Shown: positions 35,194 to 48,200 of the stretch, one piece after another
Layout of the letters: the number at the start of each line of letters is the position of its first letter
Numbering within the stretch: the first letter of the stretch is position 1
Source: Tethya wilhelma
Taxonomy: Eukaryota > Porifera > Demospongiae > Tethyida > Tethyidae
DNA length: 64,000 nt
NCBI GenBank assembly: GCA_964030475.1
Contig: CAXIPT010000004.1
Coordinates: 6,040,503 to 6,104,502 of the forward strand
Direction: 5' to 3'
Notes under the pieces: model-generated
What the model was told of the DNA's origin: nothing
Databases searched by the model: none
The model's input: the letters and a program-made list of their open reading frames with translations, nothing else
Made by a program: the position numbers and the translations under genes

Positions 35194-36077
35194 ATGTCTT
35201 CACCATCCTCTAGTAAGGAGGAACATTTTGGCAAAGGTGATGGCCGCCCTCCTTTAGGCTCAGCAAGTAATTTCGGTCAGGGAAGAGTTGGCCGTGGCCG
35301 AGGAAAGAGGCCAGCTACCAAACCTGCCGCGTCTAATCGTATGAACGTGGACACGTCTACTTTGATCATTTCAACAATTCAAGAAAGTAGTAGACAGCAT
35401 TTCACTAGTACTCCTTGTCACGCAAGAGAAATATCTCGGTCTTATGATCAGGGACCTGTACTGAACCCACCCAAACTCGTCGGAAGAGGTCGTGGAATAT
35501 GTAGGAGGAGCTTCAGAACTGAAGAAGAGACTTCTCTATCACCTGGACAGGAAACAGATGGTGTTGCAAGTACATCTGGACAATTTTCTGACACTGCCAC
35601 ACTAATTGCAAGTTCAATCAGCCTAGCAGAAGGTATAAATAAATAAATAGTCACATGATGCTGAGTGTCAGTGTCAGACTATCAGTCATGGCATGTGCCT
35701 AAAACTAAGATGTTGTTATTGTAAGTCTTGCATGTTGATTTAGCCACTTCAGGTGTGTAGGGAGTTCCCATACATGGGACAACAGAGCTATTTAACCTAT
35801 AGCTACTAACCTAGTCTTTGGCACTATCACCCATGCTCACATGCATGCATGTATGCAGATATGACTACTGGTTCAGTGAGTACCAGGTCCTTGGCAGAAG
35901 GTCCCACTCAGTCATTAGTACTGCACAACATTGCAGTATCAAACTTGCCATCTGGAGTACTGGAACAAGAAGTTAGACAATATTTTGAAAGTCAGGGTGA
36001 AGACATTGATGTGGTATCTGCTGATCTTCTACCAGATGGAAAAGCAAATGTAAAACTTATTGGCATTTCTAATGAAG

Positions 36078-36909
36078 GTTTGTTCGTTAGCTTTCTGAAT
36101 AAATATTAAATTTTGTTACAGTAGCAATTTTTTTGTTTTATTTTACAATAGCTCTGATAAGAGACAATGGAACTCTGCCAGAGCCGAACTTTTATCATAT
36201 ATATTTAACGGTTTTAACCTTTTCACTGGCGTATTGTCAGAGATGAAGTTAGCTAGTAACTGCATGAGAACAAACAAGCAAAAGCACATAGCAACTACTT
36301 TTAGCGTGAAAACTGAATGCTTAGTTCAAAAAAATATTTTCCCAAAGTTATTAGTAACCTATGAGTACTAGGTTGTCACTGATAGTCTACGTAGCCTTGT
36401 ATAGACTAGGCCTTCCTGCTATAATATATGCTTAGTTTAAGTGTGGAGAAGGCTCTGACAATATATAACAATATTACAAGGGGTGTGTATAGCAGTTATT
36501 TTACTTAGGTACTACTTCTTTAATTTACATAGATCTATCAATCGAAACTAAACGAGTAATAAGTAAATTTGTAAGCCAGTAATGCATGATCATTAGTAGC
36601 TGACAAAGCCTAAGTTTGAGGATTTTAGAATCTAAGTGCATGGTTTCATTGGTATACCATTGACACCTATATTATTATTATTATTATTGTCTAAGGATTG
36701 ATTAACTACATAACTATTATGGAACACAATAATTATTATGGCATGCATTAGCTTTAGACAAGCTATAGGATGTGGCCTATATAATTTATTCTCTAGTTTG
36801 TAATGATACGTAGCCCCCAACATTGTGTGATTGATATAGCAGCCAATTAAACTGAACATGCATGCATGCATGCATATAATACTGTCTCATATTCTACACA
36901 TTTATGTAG
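36078..36909. other. Intron 2 of macro-PARP copy C
   Basis: AT-rich, with a short ATT microsatellite at about 36671-36690 and a GCATGCAT run near 36860. No coding exon or bounded element is seen. Confidence 0.4.
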
Positions 36910-38408
36910 AATTGGCCTTATTACAAAAGAAAAGGCATCGAATCAAGAAGAAACCCATTCTAATCTCTATAATCTCAGTGACCGGATCCACTACAACATA
37001 TGAATGTCACAGTGTTGATTCTCTTAAAGACATTAGTGTGACAGGTACTACACAAAATGAAATCACTCTAAAATGTATGTATTTCCTTTTATTGTACAAT
37101 GTAGGAGATTTTAGCTTATATTCCAATTGTTAGCTAAGAAAACATGTAGTGTGATTTATACAGTTATCTGGACTATAACTATGTTCCCCATTGTATCATA
37201 CGTATGGTAGTACGTATAGTAGTAATGGGCCGAATGTCCCATAGACACAATACAAAATGTTTATCACCATAAAAATCTAGCAAGACAAAGTTAAACCTTT
37301 AAACTTGCTCAGAAGCTCTCTCAGACAGATTAACAAACGCTTGCATAGCCTAAAGCTCACAGAAGCTTTCATAAGCACTCGTAGCGAGTGCTAGTTAGAA
37401 GGTACACCCACACAATTTTGTTCTCACTTACTTACTAACTTAGGCTGACTCATACTTGTAAGCGATTTCCAGAGAAACAAAACTGAGACGTTGAGCTTGT
37501 TTTGACTACACAGAGCAACTTGTTCTCATCTGGACTAGTGCCTTTTACACTCACTTTCTGCCTAAATGTGTTAAACAAAAGCTACAAAGCTTTAAAACTT
37601 AGTATATAAATTCATACACTTCAACTCAGCCATCTTTTGTAGGTATAGGGGTCAAAGGTCATTATCTATCCACGTGGCATTTAATGCGCATGATTAGCCT
37701 AATAGTGTTGCTACTTACTAAGTCCCTGATATAGTCTCCTCACTTTAGTGTTGAAAGAAGTGAATGATCATGAACAAGTATAGTAAAAATTTCATAAAAA
37801 TTAACAGTGTAAGAATGGACAGTGCAGTAAAATTAAGTAAGGAAACAAGGCATGTCGTAATTTCGGCACATGACTACTTCATTTTTTATGCTCAAGTTGC
37901 AGTATTGAGTAAAACAACATTGCCTAGATTGCTGCTCATACTTTGCCCCAGTTAGCCAGCTAACAGTTAAGTTTCACACCTTAATTAATCCATCGGCACT
38001 CCCTGTCAGTATTCAGACCATAAGGTGGCACACTCCGCTGCAGCATACTGATTGGCATGCATGATCTATGAATTCAAACCATTATTTTATCCAGGCATGT
38101 ACAACATTATTTGAAGCGTATCAATATTTATTTTCATATGACAGGATGTGCATAAGGAATCAAAAATGAAAATGAAGTAGTCATGTGCTGAAATTGCGAC
38201 ATGCCTTGTTTCCTTACCTTTTGCACACTGCCCATTCCTACACTGTTAATTTTTATGAAATTTTTACTATTATTACTAGTTACAATTATGTTTCTCTATA
38301 ATATTATACCCTCATGTTTGCAACTTGAGCATATAAAAAATGAATTTTTTTAAGAGTTATATACAGGAGGGGTATCTATATAGTGTATATAAAGGAATAA
38401 ATTATATT

Positions 38409-38811
38409 ACAAGTAGTAAAAATTTTTAAAAAAATAAGCAGTGTAGGAATGGGTAGTGCTGTAAAAAGTATTGGAACAAGGAATGGTCTCAATTTCGGCA
38501 CATGACTACTTCATTTTCAGTTTTGATCCCTCATAGCTATAATTGTTATAAAGTTAAATGCTTTTAAAGAGTGATCTGTACTTGAATATCAGATTTTATC
38601 ACGTTAAATAAAATGTAATGGTTCAAATTTTTGCCATCCTGCTAAAAAGTTGGATAAAGTATAGCTGGTAGGATTACATTACTGGCCCAGACCTGGGTAC
38701 AAAAAATGAAGTAGTCATGTGCCGAAATTGAGACCATTCCTTGTTCCAATACTTTTTACAGCACTACCCATTCCTACACTGCTTATTTTTTTAAAAATTT
38801 TTACTACTTGT
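38409..38811. mobile_element. M2 MITE, complete copy
   Basis: 403 bp, with arms starting ACAAGTAGTAAAAATTTTT and the full set of M2 blocks. It is nested inside the 37196-39397 M1 composite. Confidence 0.9.
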
Positions 38812-39398
38812 TCATTCACTTTTTTCAACACTACAGTGTGGAGACAATCAGAGACTGGTTAGTCCCTACAAAAAGCTTGAGTTATCTATATTGTCTGCAA
38901 GAGCAGCTAATGCGCATGCGCATTAAATGCCACGTGGATAAATGACCTTTGGACTCTACCTAAAAGATGGCTACATTGAAGTACATGAATTTATACTCTA
39001 AGTTTCAAAGCTCTCTAGTTTTTGTTTGGGCTTATTTGTGTTGAAAACGGGTATAAAGGAATGTAGTACCTATGAAAAGAACTTACTTTGTGCTGTCAAA
39101 GTTGGCTCAACACATTCTGGTTCTCTGGAAATGCTTTTCAAGTAAGTCAGTTAGGAAGTAAGTAGAAGAACAAAAATGGCACTCTTGTGGCTTCCCACTA
39201 GCGCTCTCTACGAGCGCTGAGGAAAGTTTTTGTGAGTGTTAGGCCTTGCATGCAGTTGGTAATCTGTCAGTGAGAGCCTCTGACTAACTTGGAAGGTTTA
39301 ATTTTGTTTGACTAAATTTTTATAGTGACCAACATTTTGTATTGTGTCTATGGGACAGTCGGCCCATTCCTACTATACGTACTACCGTACGTATGATG

Positions 39399-39806
39399 AC
39401 AAGTAGTAAAAATTTCAAAAAAATTAGTAGTGTAGGAATGGGCAGTGCGGTAAAAAGTATTGAAACAAGGCGTGTCTCAATTTCAGCCCATGACTACTTC
39501 ATTTTTATTCTTGATCACTTGTAAGCCAATGTAAGGATCCTTGTAAGTGTCATGAATTCAATTGATGATCTGTACTCTGCCATAGCTTATTATTGCATTG
39601 GTTCAAATTTCTACTATTAGTAATTAGTAGGCTAAGCAGTGGGGCAAACTATAATAGACAGGTAAACTGGACTGCCAGCCAAGAGTTGGGTATATATAAA
39701 AAATGAAGTAGTCATGTGCCGAAATTGAGACACGCCTTGTTCCAATACTTTTTACCGCACTGCCCATTCCTACACTACTAATTTTTTTGAAATTTTTACT
39801 ACTTGT
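39399..39806. mobile_element. M2 MITE, complete copy
   Basis: 408 bp with arms starting ACAAGTAGTAAAAATTTC and ending GAAATTTTTACTACTTGT. It is inserted directly beside an M1 terminus. Confidence 0.9.
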
Positions 39807-41426
39807 TCATTCAATTTTTTCAACACAACAGTGTGAAGACTATCAGACTGGTAAGTCTCTACAAAAAGCTTGAGTAGTTTATATGCACTTCATTATGCTG
39901 GAAGAGGCTAATGCGCATGCGCAAAATAATGCCACGTGGAATGCGACCTCTGAACCTACTTACAAGATGGCTGCATTGCTGTACATGAATTTATACACTA
40001 AGTTTCAAAGCTTTCTAGTTTTTGTTTAGGCTTATTTGTGATGAAAACGAGTATCAAGGAATGTAGTACCTATGAAAAGAAGTTACTTTGTGTTGTCAAA
40101 GTTGGCTCAACACATTCTGTTTCTCTGGAAATGCTTTTCAAGTAAGTCAGTTAGTAAGTAAGTACGTACGTACGTACGTTAGCAGAACAAAAATGGCACT
40201 ATGGTGGCTTCCCACTAGCGCCCTCTACGATTGCCAAGGAACTGTTTTATGAGATTTAGGCCTTGCATGCAATTGTTAATCTGTCAGTGAGAGCCTCTGA
40301 GCAAGTTTGAAGATATAATTTTGTTTTGCTAGAGTTTTATGATCATGAACATTTTGTGTTGTGTCTATGGGACATTCGGCCCAACCGTACGTATGATAAT
40401 AACTACATCAAATTACTGCATGAGTCTACTCTTCTTGCTTCATAGGTGCTGCTTCAGAAGTTAACATGCAAAGAGATAGACACAATATTAAAGGACAAGA
40501 GCAGTATGAAGTTGAAACTCACTCCAGCTCATTAAAGCACACAACAGTAAAGCTGAACAAGCTATTGCTTTGCAAACTTCCAGAAGTCAACTCCATATTC
40601 TTGGATTTGTTTGTGTCGAACCAGTTAGGGATGGAAGAAGAGGAGTTTAGTGTGGAAAGACTTGGCAATGTAGCAATAGTTATACTTTCAATGTTGACTA
40701 CACTTGTGAAGGTGAGAGAGCAACTTATTCAGCCACTGAAGCATAATCTGTAACCATACATGTTCATCATTTCCCCTTATAGAATTAAAAAGGATGATTG
40801 AAAAACTGACGCAAAAACCTCTAAAGAATGTAACAGTTATTGCTCAGTTGTGTGAAGCTAGCAATTCCATCCAAATCTCTAACATCACTAACTCAGTATT
40901 TTATGATGAAGAAGGAATTCAACTTTATTTTGAAAGTTCAAAATCTGGAGGTGGAACCATTACTGAGGTTAGATTGCTTGGAAATGGAGAGGCAGTTGTA
41001 ACATTTCAAGATTCACAAGGTAGGAATTAAATAAAGTCTTTCTCACGGACATAATATTATTTTATGCATGAATTATGTCTTCAAATTCCTCAGTGATCAA
41101 AAGTGTTCTCAGCAAGCAACACACAGCTAAATTTGGTGACCAATGTATTGTTAAAGAACTAGATGCACTTCATACTGAAGGTATATATATAGTGAGCCAA
41201 TTTTTACCCATGCAATTTTAGTGCTTAGCCAATTGGCATGAATTTCAATTTCATCATAATATTATTATCATCAGTAAGCATGCATATGTGCACAAAGTCA
41301 TGCTTGCCATTGTTTAAACTGGTTATTAATGGCACAGAGGATGAGGGATCAAAAATGAAAATGAAAATGAAGTATACTAGAGTCATGTGCCAGAATTGAA
41401 ATGCCTTAATTGTTATTTTAATTCTT

Positions 41427-41826
41427 ACAAGTAGCAAAAATTTCAAAAAAATAAGCAGTGTAGGAATGGGCAGTGCTGTAAAAAGTATTGGAACAAGACA
41501 TGTCTCAATTTCGGGCACATGACTACTTCATTTTCATTTTTGATCCCTCACTAATTATTGTCGTAAATGGTTCCAGAATTATCTGTAGATGAATTTATCA
41601 GCAACAGTATCACATACTAATGGTTCAAATTCCTGCCAATCTTATCACTTGACTAAATAATGGAATGAAGTATAGCAGGCAGGATTAGATCATACTGGCC
41701 AAGACTTGAACACAAAAAAAAATGAAGTAGTCATGTGCCAAAATTGAGGCCACTCCTTCTTCCAATACTTTTTAATGCACTGCCCATTCCTACACTGCTT
41801 GTTTTTTTGAAATTTTTACTACTTGT
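41427..41826. mobile_element. M2 MITE, complete copy
   Basis: 400 bp with arms starting ACAAGTAGCAAAAATTTC and ending GAAATTTTTACTACTTGT. It sits between the duplicated exon blocks of copy C. Confidence 0.88.
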
Positions 41827-42195
41827 TGAATAAATGATAGACAAAAATCTTTATTGTTGCATAAAAAAATTAGTAGTTTGTAAGGTTTTTGATTTAATTT
41901 TCTAACATGACTTTATAGCCATAAAATACATAGGCATGCAGTCAAATACAGGCTTATAATTAAACTCAATCAGAGACATGCATCCATGACCATGCCAGTT
42001 AAAATGGGTCAGTGTGTATACTTTACACAATTCCCAGCAAGTGGGTCATGTTATAATTATTATAGCTCTCAGCAAATTATAAGTTCAAAATCCCCTCTTC
42101 TTCATTATCTATTGGAAGGGAGAAGTATAAGCCAGCTACTTCCAGATAGATTTTGGAACAATGAAAAATCATTGGAAAAAATCTTGAGGTCTAGC

Positions 42196-42247
42196 TGCAT
42201 AGGATTCGAATTCTGGTCGAATGCTCTTACCACAGAGCTACTTAAAG
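42196..42247 (-). ncRNA. tRNA-like fragment, probably a tRNA pseudogene or SINE head
   Basis: Read on the minus strand, it has an A-box-like TAGCTCTGTGGTAAGAGC with a closed D stem (GCTC/GAGC) and a B-box-like AATTCGAATCC. The boxes are about 28 bases apart rather than the usual 44, so the anticodon arm is missing. It cannot be a working tRNA. The match to both internal promoter boxes is more than expected by chance but rests on short sequence. Confidence 0.4.
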
Positions 42248-45200
42248 TATGAGTTCAGACTAAGCTAGTATTTTAATATCAATCTATATCTGTACATCAA
42301 TTTTTATTGCTCTATAGCTGATACTGCAAAAGTTAACATGCAAAGGGATGCACATGATGTTGAAGGACAAGAGCAATATGAAGCTGAAACTCACTCCAGC
42401 TCATTAAAGCACACAACAGTAAAGCTGAACAAGCTATTGCTTTGCAATCTCCCTGAAGTCCACCCTACAATCATGAATTTGTTTGTGTCGAACCAGTTAA
42501 GGATAGAAGAAGAGGAGTTTAGTGTGGAAAGACATGGCAATGTAGCAATAGTTACATTCAATGTTGACTACACTTGTGAAGGTGAGAGTGCAACTTATTC
42601 AACAACTATATTATTATCTGCATAACTACATACTATTATGTTCATGATTTCCCCATTAGAATTGAAAAGGATGATTGAAAAACTGACTCAAAAACCTTTG
42701 AAGAATGTAACTGTTAATGCTCAGCTGTTTAAAGCTAGCAATTCTATCAAAATCTCTTACATCACTAACCCAATATTTTACGATGAAGAAGGAATTCAAC
42801 TTCACTTTGAAAGTTCAAAATCTGGAAGTGGAACTGTTACTGAGGTTAGATTGCTTGGAAATGGAGAGGCAGTTGTAACATTTCAAGATCCACAAGGTAA
42901 GGGAAAAAAATCTTTCTCACAAACACAATAAGAATTCAAATTTAATGCATGAATAATTATTATTATGTGTCTATCTTTCCTAGTGATTAAAACTGTTCTC
43001 AGCAAGCAACACACAGCGGAATTTGGTGACCAATGTATTGTTAAAGAAATAGATGCACTTCAATCATTGGTAGGTATAACTATGGAGTCAAGATTTGGTA
43101 GTGATCTCATTAATCAAACTCTACCTTCAATTGAAGTCCAAGTAGACCCTGTAGTTGCTAAATGTATTAGCAAACAGCCATCAATTGTAGCCACGTGTCT
43201 AAAGGAAATGAATGTAACACTAGAAGTATTCACTAGTTCACAGCCTTCCAAAATCAAGATAACGGCAAGTAATCTTAGCAAACCTGGATGGCAAAAGGAG
43301 GCTGCAAAAAAAGTTGAAGCCTGCTTAGAAACTAACTGTACTGTTAAGCATGGTGTGCAAGTCCACAAGAATGGCATGCAGGAGCTGATCGGATTTATCA
43401 GTAATGTCAGCAGAGAAATGATACTTTAGTATGAATTTACTCCGGATGGTAAACTGCTTAACATTGCTGGAAACAAAAGTGCAGTAGGTTTTGTCGAAGA
43501 AAAAGCTCATGAAATCTTCAGCAAACATCAACAAACAACAATAGATCTTGAGTTATCATCTGAAGATTTCATTTTCTTTGAAAAAGTCAAACAGAGACAA
43601 ATGAAAGATACTTTTCCATGCATTACATTTCAGCTTAACCAAGAACAAAATTCATTAAGGCTTCATGGTAGTGTACAAGACACAACCCTTGCCAAGACTC
43701 AACTACCAGAAATTATTGTGCATGAAGCAGTAGATGTTCCCTTAGATAGTCTTGTGGTTACCTTTTTCAGTAACCAATATGGGAACAGAAAACTTGACGA
43801 GATGATTTCTTCCAGCTTCTGCCCTATTGCTCCTTTTTTTCGATCAAACATGGCCATGACATCTCTTCAGCTTCTTTGTGACCCAAATAATAGTAGTCAT
43901 ATCTCTGGTATGGTGGAAAAAATTTGTCACTCAACAGATGTTAAGCACATAGATTTGCCTGAATCATACACATCTGTTCAACACACATTTTCAGAAGAGT
44001 ATGACACCCTCTGTGACAGGCTTCTTTCACAGTGTAACAATCTTTTCATAATTAGCAATTCTCAAGCAAGCATGATTTCAGTTGCTGGCATTGCTGAAAG
44101 CGTGAATCAATGCACACACTCTCTCAGTCAATTCATACAGGAAAAGAGCTCAACTCTCTCCTTAATTGAGTTAGAAAAAGGTCAATGGCATCTGCTTAAT
44201 AAACACATGCGAGACAAAATGGATACTATATTTTTAGAGTGCAAACGTGTGAGCATTGATGTCAAACAACCTTCTAGTTTTGAAGATAAACGACCATGCA
44301 TTGTATTGAAGGGTGACAGGATTCAAGTTAACACTATGAGCATTAAGATCATGCAAGTGTGTGAAAGCATTTGCAACACTGCCATTCCAATTTTAAGACC
44401 TGGGACTTGTAACTTCCTTCTTTCTAGAAGACCACAATTAGTCCTAAATGGATTGAAAAGTGAGAATCATGTAGTAATTGAAGTCACTGAATTGATTGAA
44501 GAAGAAACTGAAACTATAGGTCTTGATAAGTTATCTCCACATTTTAAAAAGATGTGTGCCGCTTATCTCAAAACCAAGCAAATTTTCGTCTACACAGGAG
44601 ACATCACAGAGTTTACCAAGGCAGATGTCATTGTTAATGCTGCTAATGTAGACCTTAAGCATACTGGAGGTGTGGCTGGAGCAATTTCCAGTAAAGGTGG
44701 TCCAATAATTCAGCAAGATTCAGATCAACATGTGAGAAGTAAAGGCCTACTTAGTGTAGGAGATGCATGGCTGACAAAACTGGTAGGTAACCTTCCTTGC
44801 AAAGCTCTAGTCCACACTGTAGGACCAAGGTGGTCGGGTGGAGGATCGGAAGAAGAAACCCTGCTGGGAAAAGCATGTAATGCCAGTTTAAATGCTGCCA
44901 AGGGCTACAGTTCAATTGTATTACCTGCCATTAGTTCTGGGGTCTTTGGCTATCCCATTGAGAAGTGTGCTGAAACTATGGTCAATGCTATTGTTGATTT
45001 TTGTAACAAGAACCCAATGTGTGAACTCCGAGACATAATTATTATTCTCCATCCATCAAAAAGCTCACAAGTAATTCAGTTTGTGAAGGCACTTCAAAAG
45101 ATTTTGCCTGCTGACTCAGTGCATATAACTGATGCAGACACACTGCAACCTGAACTTCCATATTCTACAGTGCCTCCCTCAATACTCAATCTAATCAAAT

Positions 45201-48200
45201 TGCAGAAAGGAAGTCTACTTGATGTGAAGGTATTAATTATGCGATTTCTTGTGCATGTTGGCATTGTTAAATACATGAATTATGTAAATTTTATATTGAA
45301 TTTCGTGAATTATTTTTCATGAGTGACTAATTTTTACACTAATTTTAGGCTGATGTGTATGTAAACACAACAAATAACAATCTGGACCTTTCAAGTGGAG
45401 CTGTTTCTCAAGCACTTCTAAAAGTTGGTGGGCAAACTCTACAAGATGAGTGCAATAAACAGAAACCAATTCAAACTGGAGAGATTGCTATAACTGGACC
45501 AGGAAAACTCCCGTGTAACTTTGTATTACACACTGTTATCCCAAAATACAATGGAGGACAGGGAGTGAAGGTAATGTAGTTCCTAGACATGTATGCAGAG
45601 TGTAAATTTAGATTTGTAAGCAATTAAAATCCAGACTCAAGCACTTATAGGTCTTATCTATTACACTTTAACACCATCGATCTCTTCATAAAGTATATAT
45701 GATCTTAAAATTTAATCATGCAGGTCTTGAGAGAATCAGTACAAAAATGCTTGAAAATTTGCTCATCACTTGGAATGAAGTCCATTGCATTTCCAGCTAT
45801 AGGCACTGGCAACCTCAAGTTTCCAAATGATGCTGTAGCAAAGATAATGCTGAACGCCATTACTGATTACATGTCTTCTCAAAAACCTAATACTTCTAAT
45901 ATCAAAGAAATTTATCTAGTTATCTTTATGGCCAATACTTATCAAACTTTTCAACAACAGCTATACAGGGATATATGTCTGGCTCACACTTCATGACAAA
46001 AGCAAGGGTTGAGACACTCTCTCCAAGTCTAGACTTTTCCATGTCTAAACCAAAGCCACAAAAACAATCTGCCCCACTACGAGAAGACAGTTCTGAATCA
46101 ATTACTCCGATACAAGAAGCAAGCAAGAAAGAGCAAAGAGGGGCGATATTTACAATAGGTACTCTTCAAGTTAAAGTTCTGATTGGAGACATTACTGAAG
46201 AGAGTACTGACATTATTGTAAACCCAACCAATTCAACTCTTAAACTGGAAGGACAAGGTGTAGCAGGAGCACTGCTCAAAATAGGAGGACAAGAATTACA
46301 AATGCTCTGTGATACAGTTATTGCCAATGGCATTCCCCTTGGAGAAGAAAGAGTTAATTGCTGTAACAAAAAGTACTGGAAAACTTAAGTCCAAAATGAT
46401 CTTTCATATTATTTTTGAAGGTAAAGAAATGAAGAGTTTGTTAAAGGTGATTACAAATTGTTTGAAGAAGGCTGAACAAATGAACTACAACTCAATTTCA
46501 TTCCCCGCCATTGGCACTGGTACACATGGGTACCCACCACAAGAAGCAGCTGCAGGCATGATGAAAGCTATCGAACAATTCTCTGCTTCAAATCCTCAAC
46601 ATGTCAAGCATATCCGATTAGTTCTATGCCAACCGAGTGCCTATCAAGAATTTATTGCTAAGTTTCGCAATCCAGTACAACCAGGCTTGTGGCAACGAAT
46701 TGTAAATATTGCAAAACCAGCTCAAACATGGGAATCTATGCAGACTGAGGAATCATACATTGCAGAAGCAGAAGGAGAGGAAGAACGAGGAGAACAAAAA
46801 GAAGGCAAAGGAGTGGAAAAAGGAGAAGAAGAAAAAGGAGATGAAGGAGAAGAAATAGATGAAGAAGAGGAAGAAGTACTTGAGACAAAAGAACTTGTTA
46901 TTAAAATTTATGGTGTCACTCCTGAAAGTATCAAGGTGGTGGAGAAGGAAATTTATTCGCTGATCGAAGAGAATTTCACCACTGAACATATAGATGATCC
47001 ATACACTTCCCAACTCTCACCAGAACAAGTACACACTCTAAACCAAAGGGGAAAACAATTGCAAGTAGATGTGAAGATCGACTCTGCTCCGATAAATCAA
47101 ATCACTTTGAAGGGTGACAAACATGATGTTAATGAAATGAAGGCTTTTGTAATCAAATCTTTTGCAGACTTTGAGAAAAGTGCAAATCGTAAAAGAGAAG
47201 CAGAACAGCTCAAAAGAGAAGCTGAACAGCTCTATACAACAATTAAATGGAAACGAATGGACTCACAGAACAGCAAATACTTTGATATGGAAACAAATTT
47301 TGAGATAGAAATGGCCTCTAAAATGCAACAGTCTACCTATACTCATCAGGACCAACTCCAACACTTCACAATTGATTTTTCCAAGTCTCAAGTGACAGAC
47401 CACAACACTGGAGTTGTTCAAAAGATTGAACGATGTGACCTAATGCAAGAACTTCAAGGTATTAATTATTATTATTATGTTAGTAGTGATATTTATAGGT
47501 GCATGTACATCATTATAATTATACATGTTCGCATTAATTGTGGTCATTATAATTATTTAATTAAACATGTACATACATGCATACACGTATACATGCATGC
47601 ACTGTCAGGTGAGAGACCCAATACTTGGGATCGTATGCCAACAGACCCAAATACTGGTGTTGAAGTCCCTGTTCATATTGTTGATCTAAAACCCACTGAT
47701 AAGGAATACTTGGAAGTAAACCAAATGTTTAACAAAACTATGACACAAGTCGTTGCAAATCCTTCTAGTTCTTCTGGTGCTGCAGTCAGTCAAGGACAAC
47801 CCCAAAGTAAGACTACTTACTCATCCATCATCAAGATACAGCGAATACAAAACCCATTCCTGTACAAGCAGTACATTGCCAGAAGAGAATTAGTTAATAA
47901 ACTAAATCCCAGCGGTTCAAAGACTAGTGAGCGTTGCCTGTTCCATGGAACAGCACAGTCTTCTTGCACAGACATCAATCGGCACAATTTCAACCGAAGC
48001 TATTCAGGCAAAAATGGTTTGTGTAAGGCATGCATGCATGTATGTTATAATGACAATCATCATTATAGTTTAATTATATTTCCCTATAGCAACTCTTTAT
48101 GGCAAGGGTACATATTTTGCCAGGGATGCCTCTTACTCAGCAAGAGATACATATTCACCACGTGACACCAATGGATACAAGTACATATATGTGGCAAGAG

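Larger units (their letters stand above)
37196..40398. mobile_element. Composite MITE nest in intron 3 of copy C
   Basis: It starts with the M1 terminus ATCATACGTATGGTAGTA at 37196. A reversed M1 terminus ends at 39397 (CGTACTACCGTACGTATGAT), followed at once by an M2 element (39399-39806) and another reversed M1 arm ending near 40398. A degenerate M2 copy lies at about 37774-38281. M1 arms here carry perfect TGCGCATGCGCA palindromes at 38911-38922 and 39912-39923. Confidence 0.8.
40446..43070 (+). repeat. Internal tandem duplication of exons 4-6 in copy C
   Basis: Segment 40446-41181 (exon 4, exon 5, first part of exon 6) is repeated at 42318-about 43070 with the same order, similar intron sizes and high identity. 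Both carry changes absent from A and B, such as ERHGN/ERLGN and DEEGIQL, so the duplication happened within the C lineage. The 41427-41826 M2 element and a tRNA-like piece lie between the two halves. Confidence 0.8.

Noticed and set aside
16980..40200. CGTA/GTAC tetranucleotide runs as possible CRISPR-like or regulatory arrays
   Set aside because: Short simple repeats internal to M1 MITE arms. There are no unique spacers and no associated genes.
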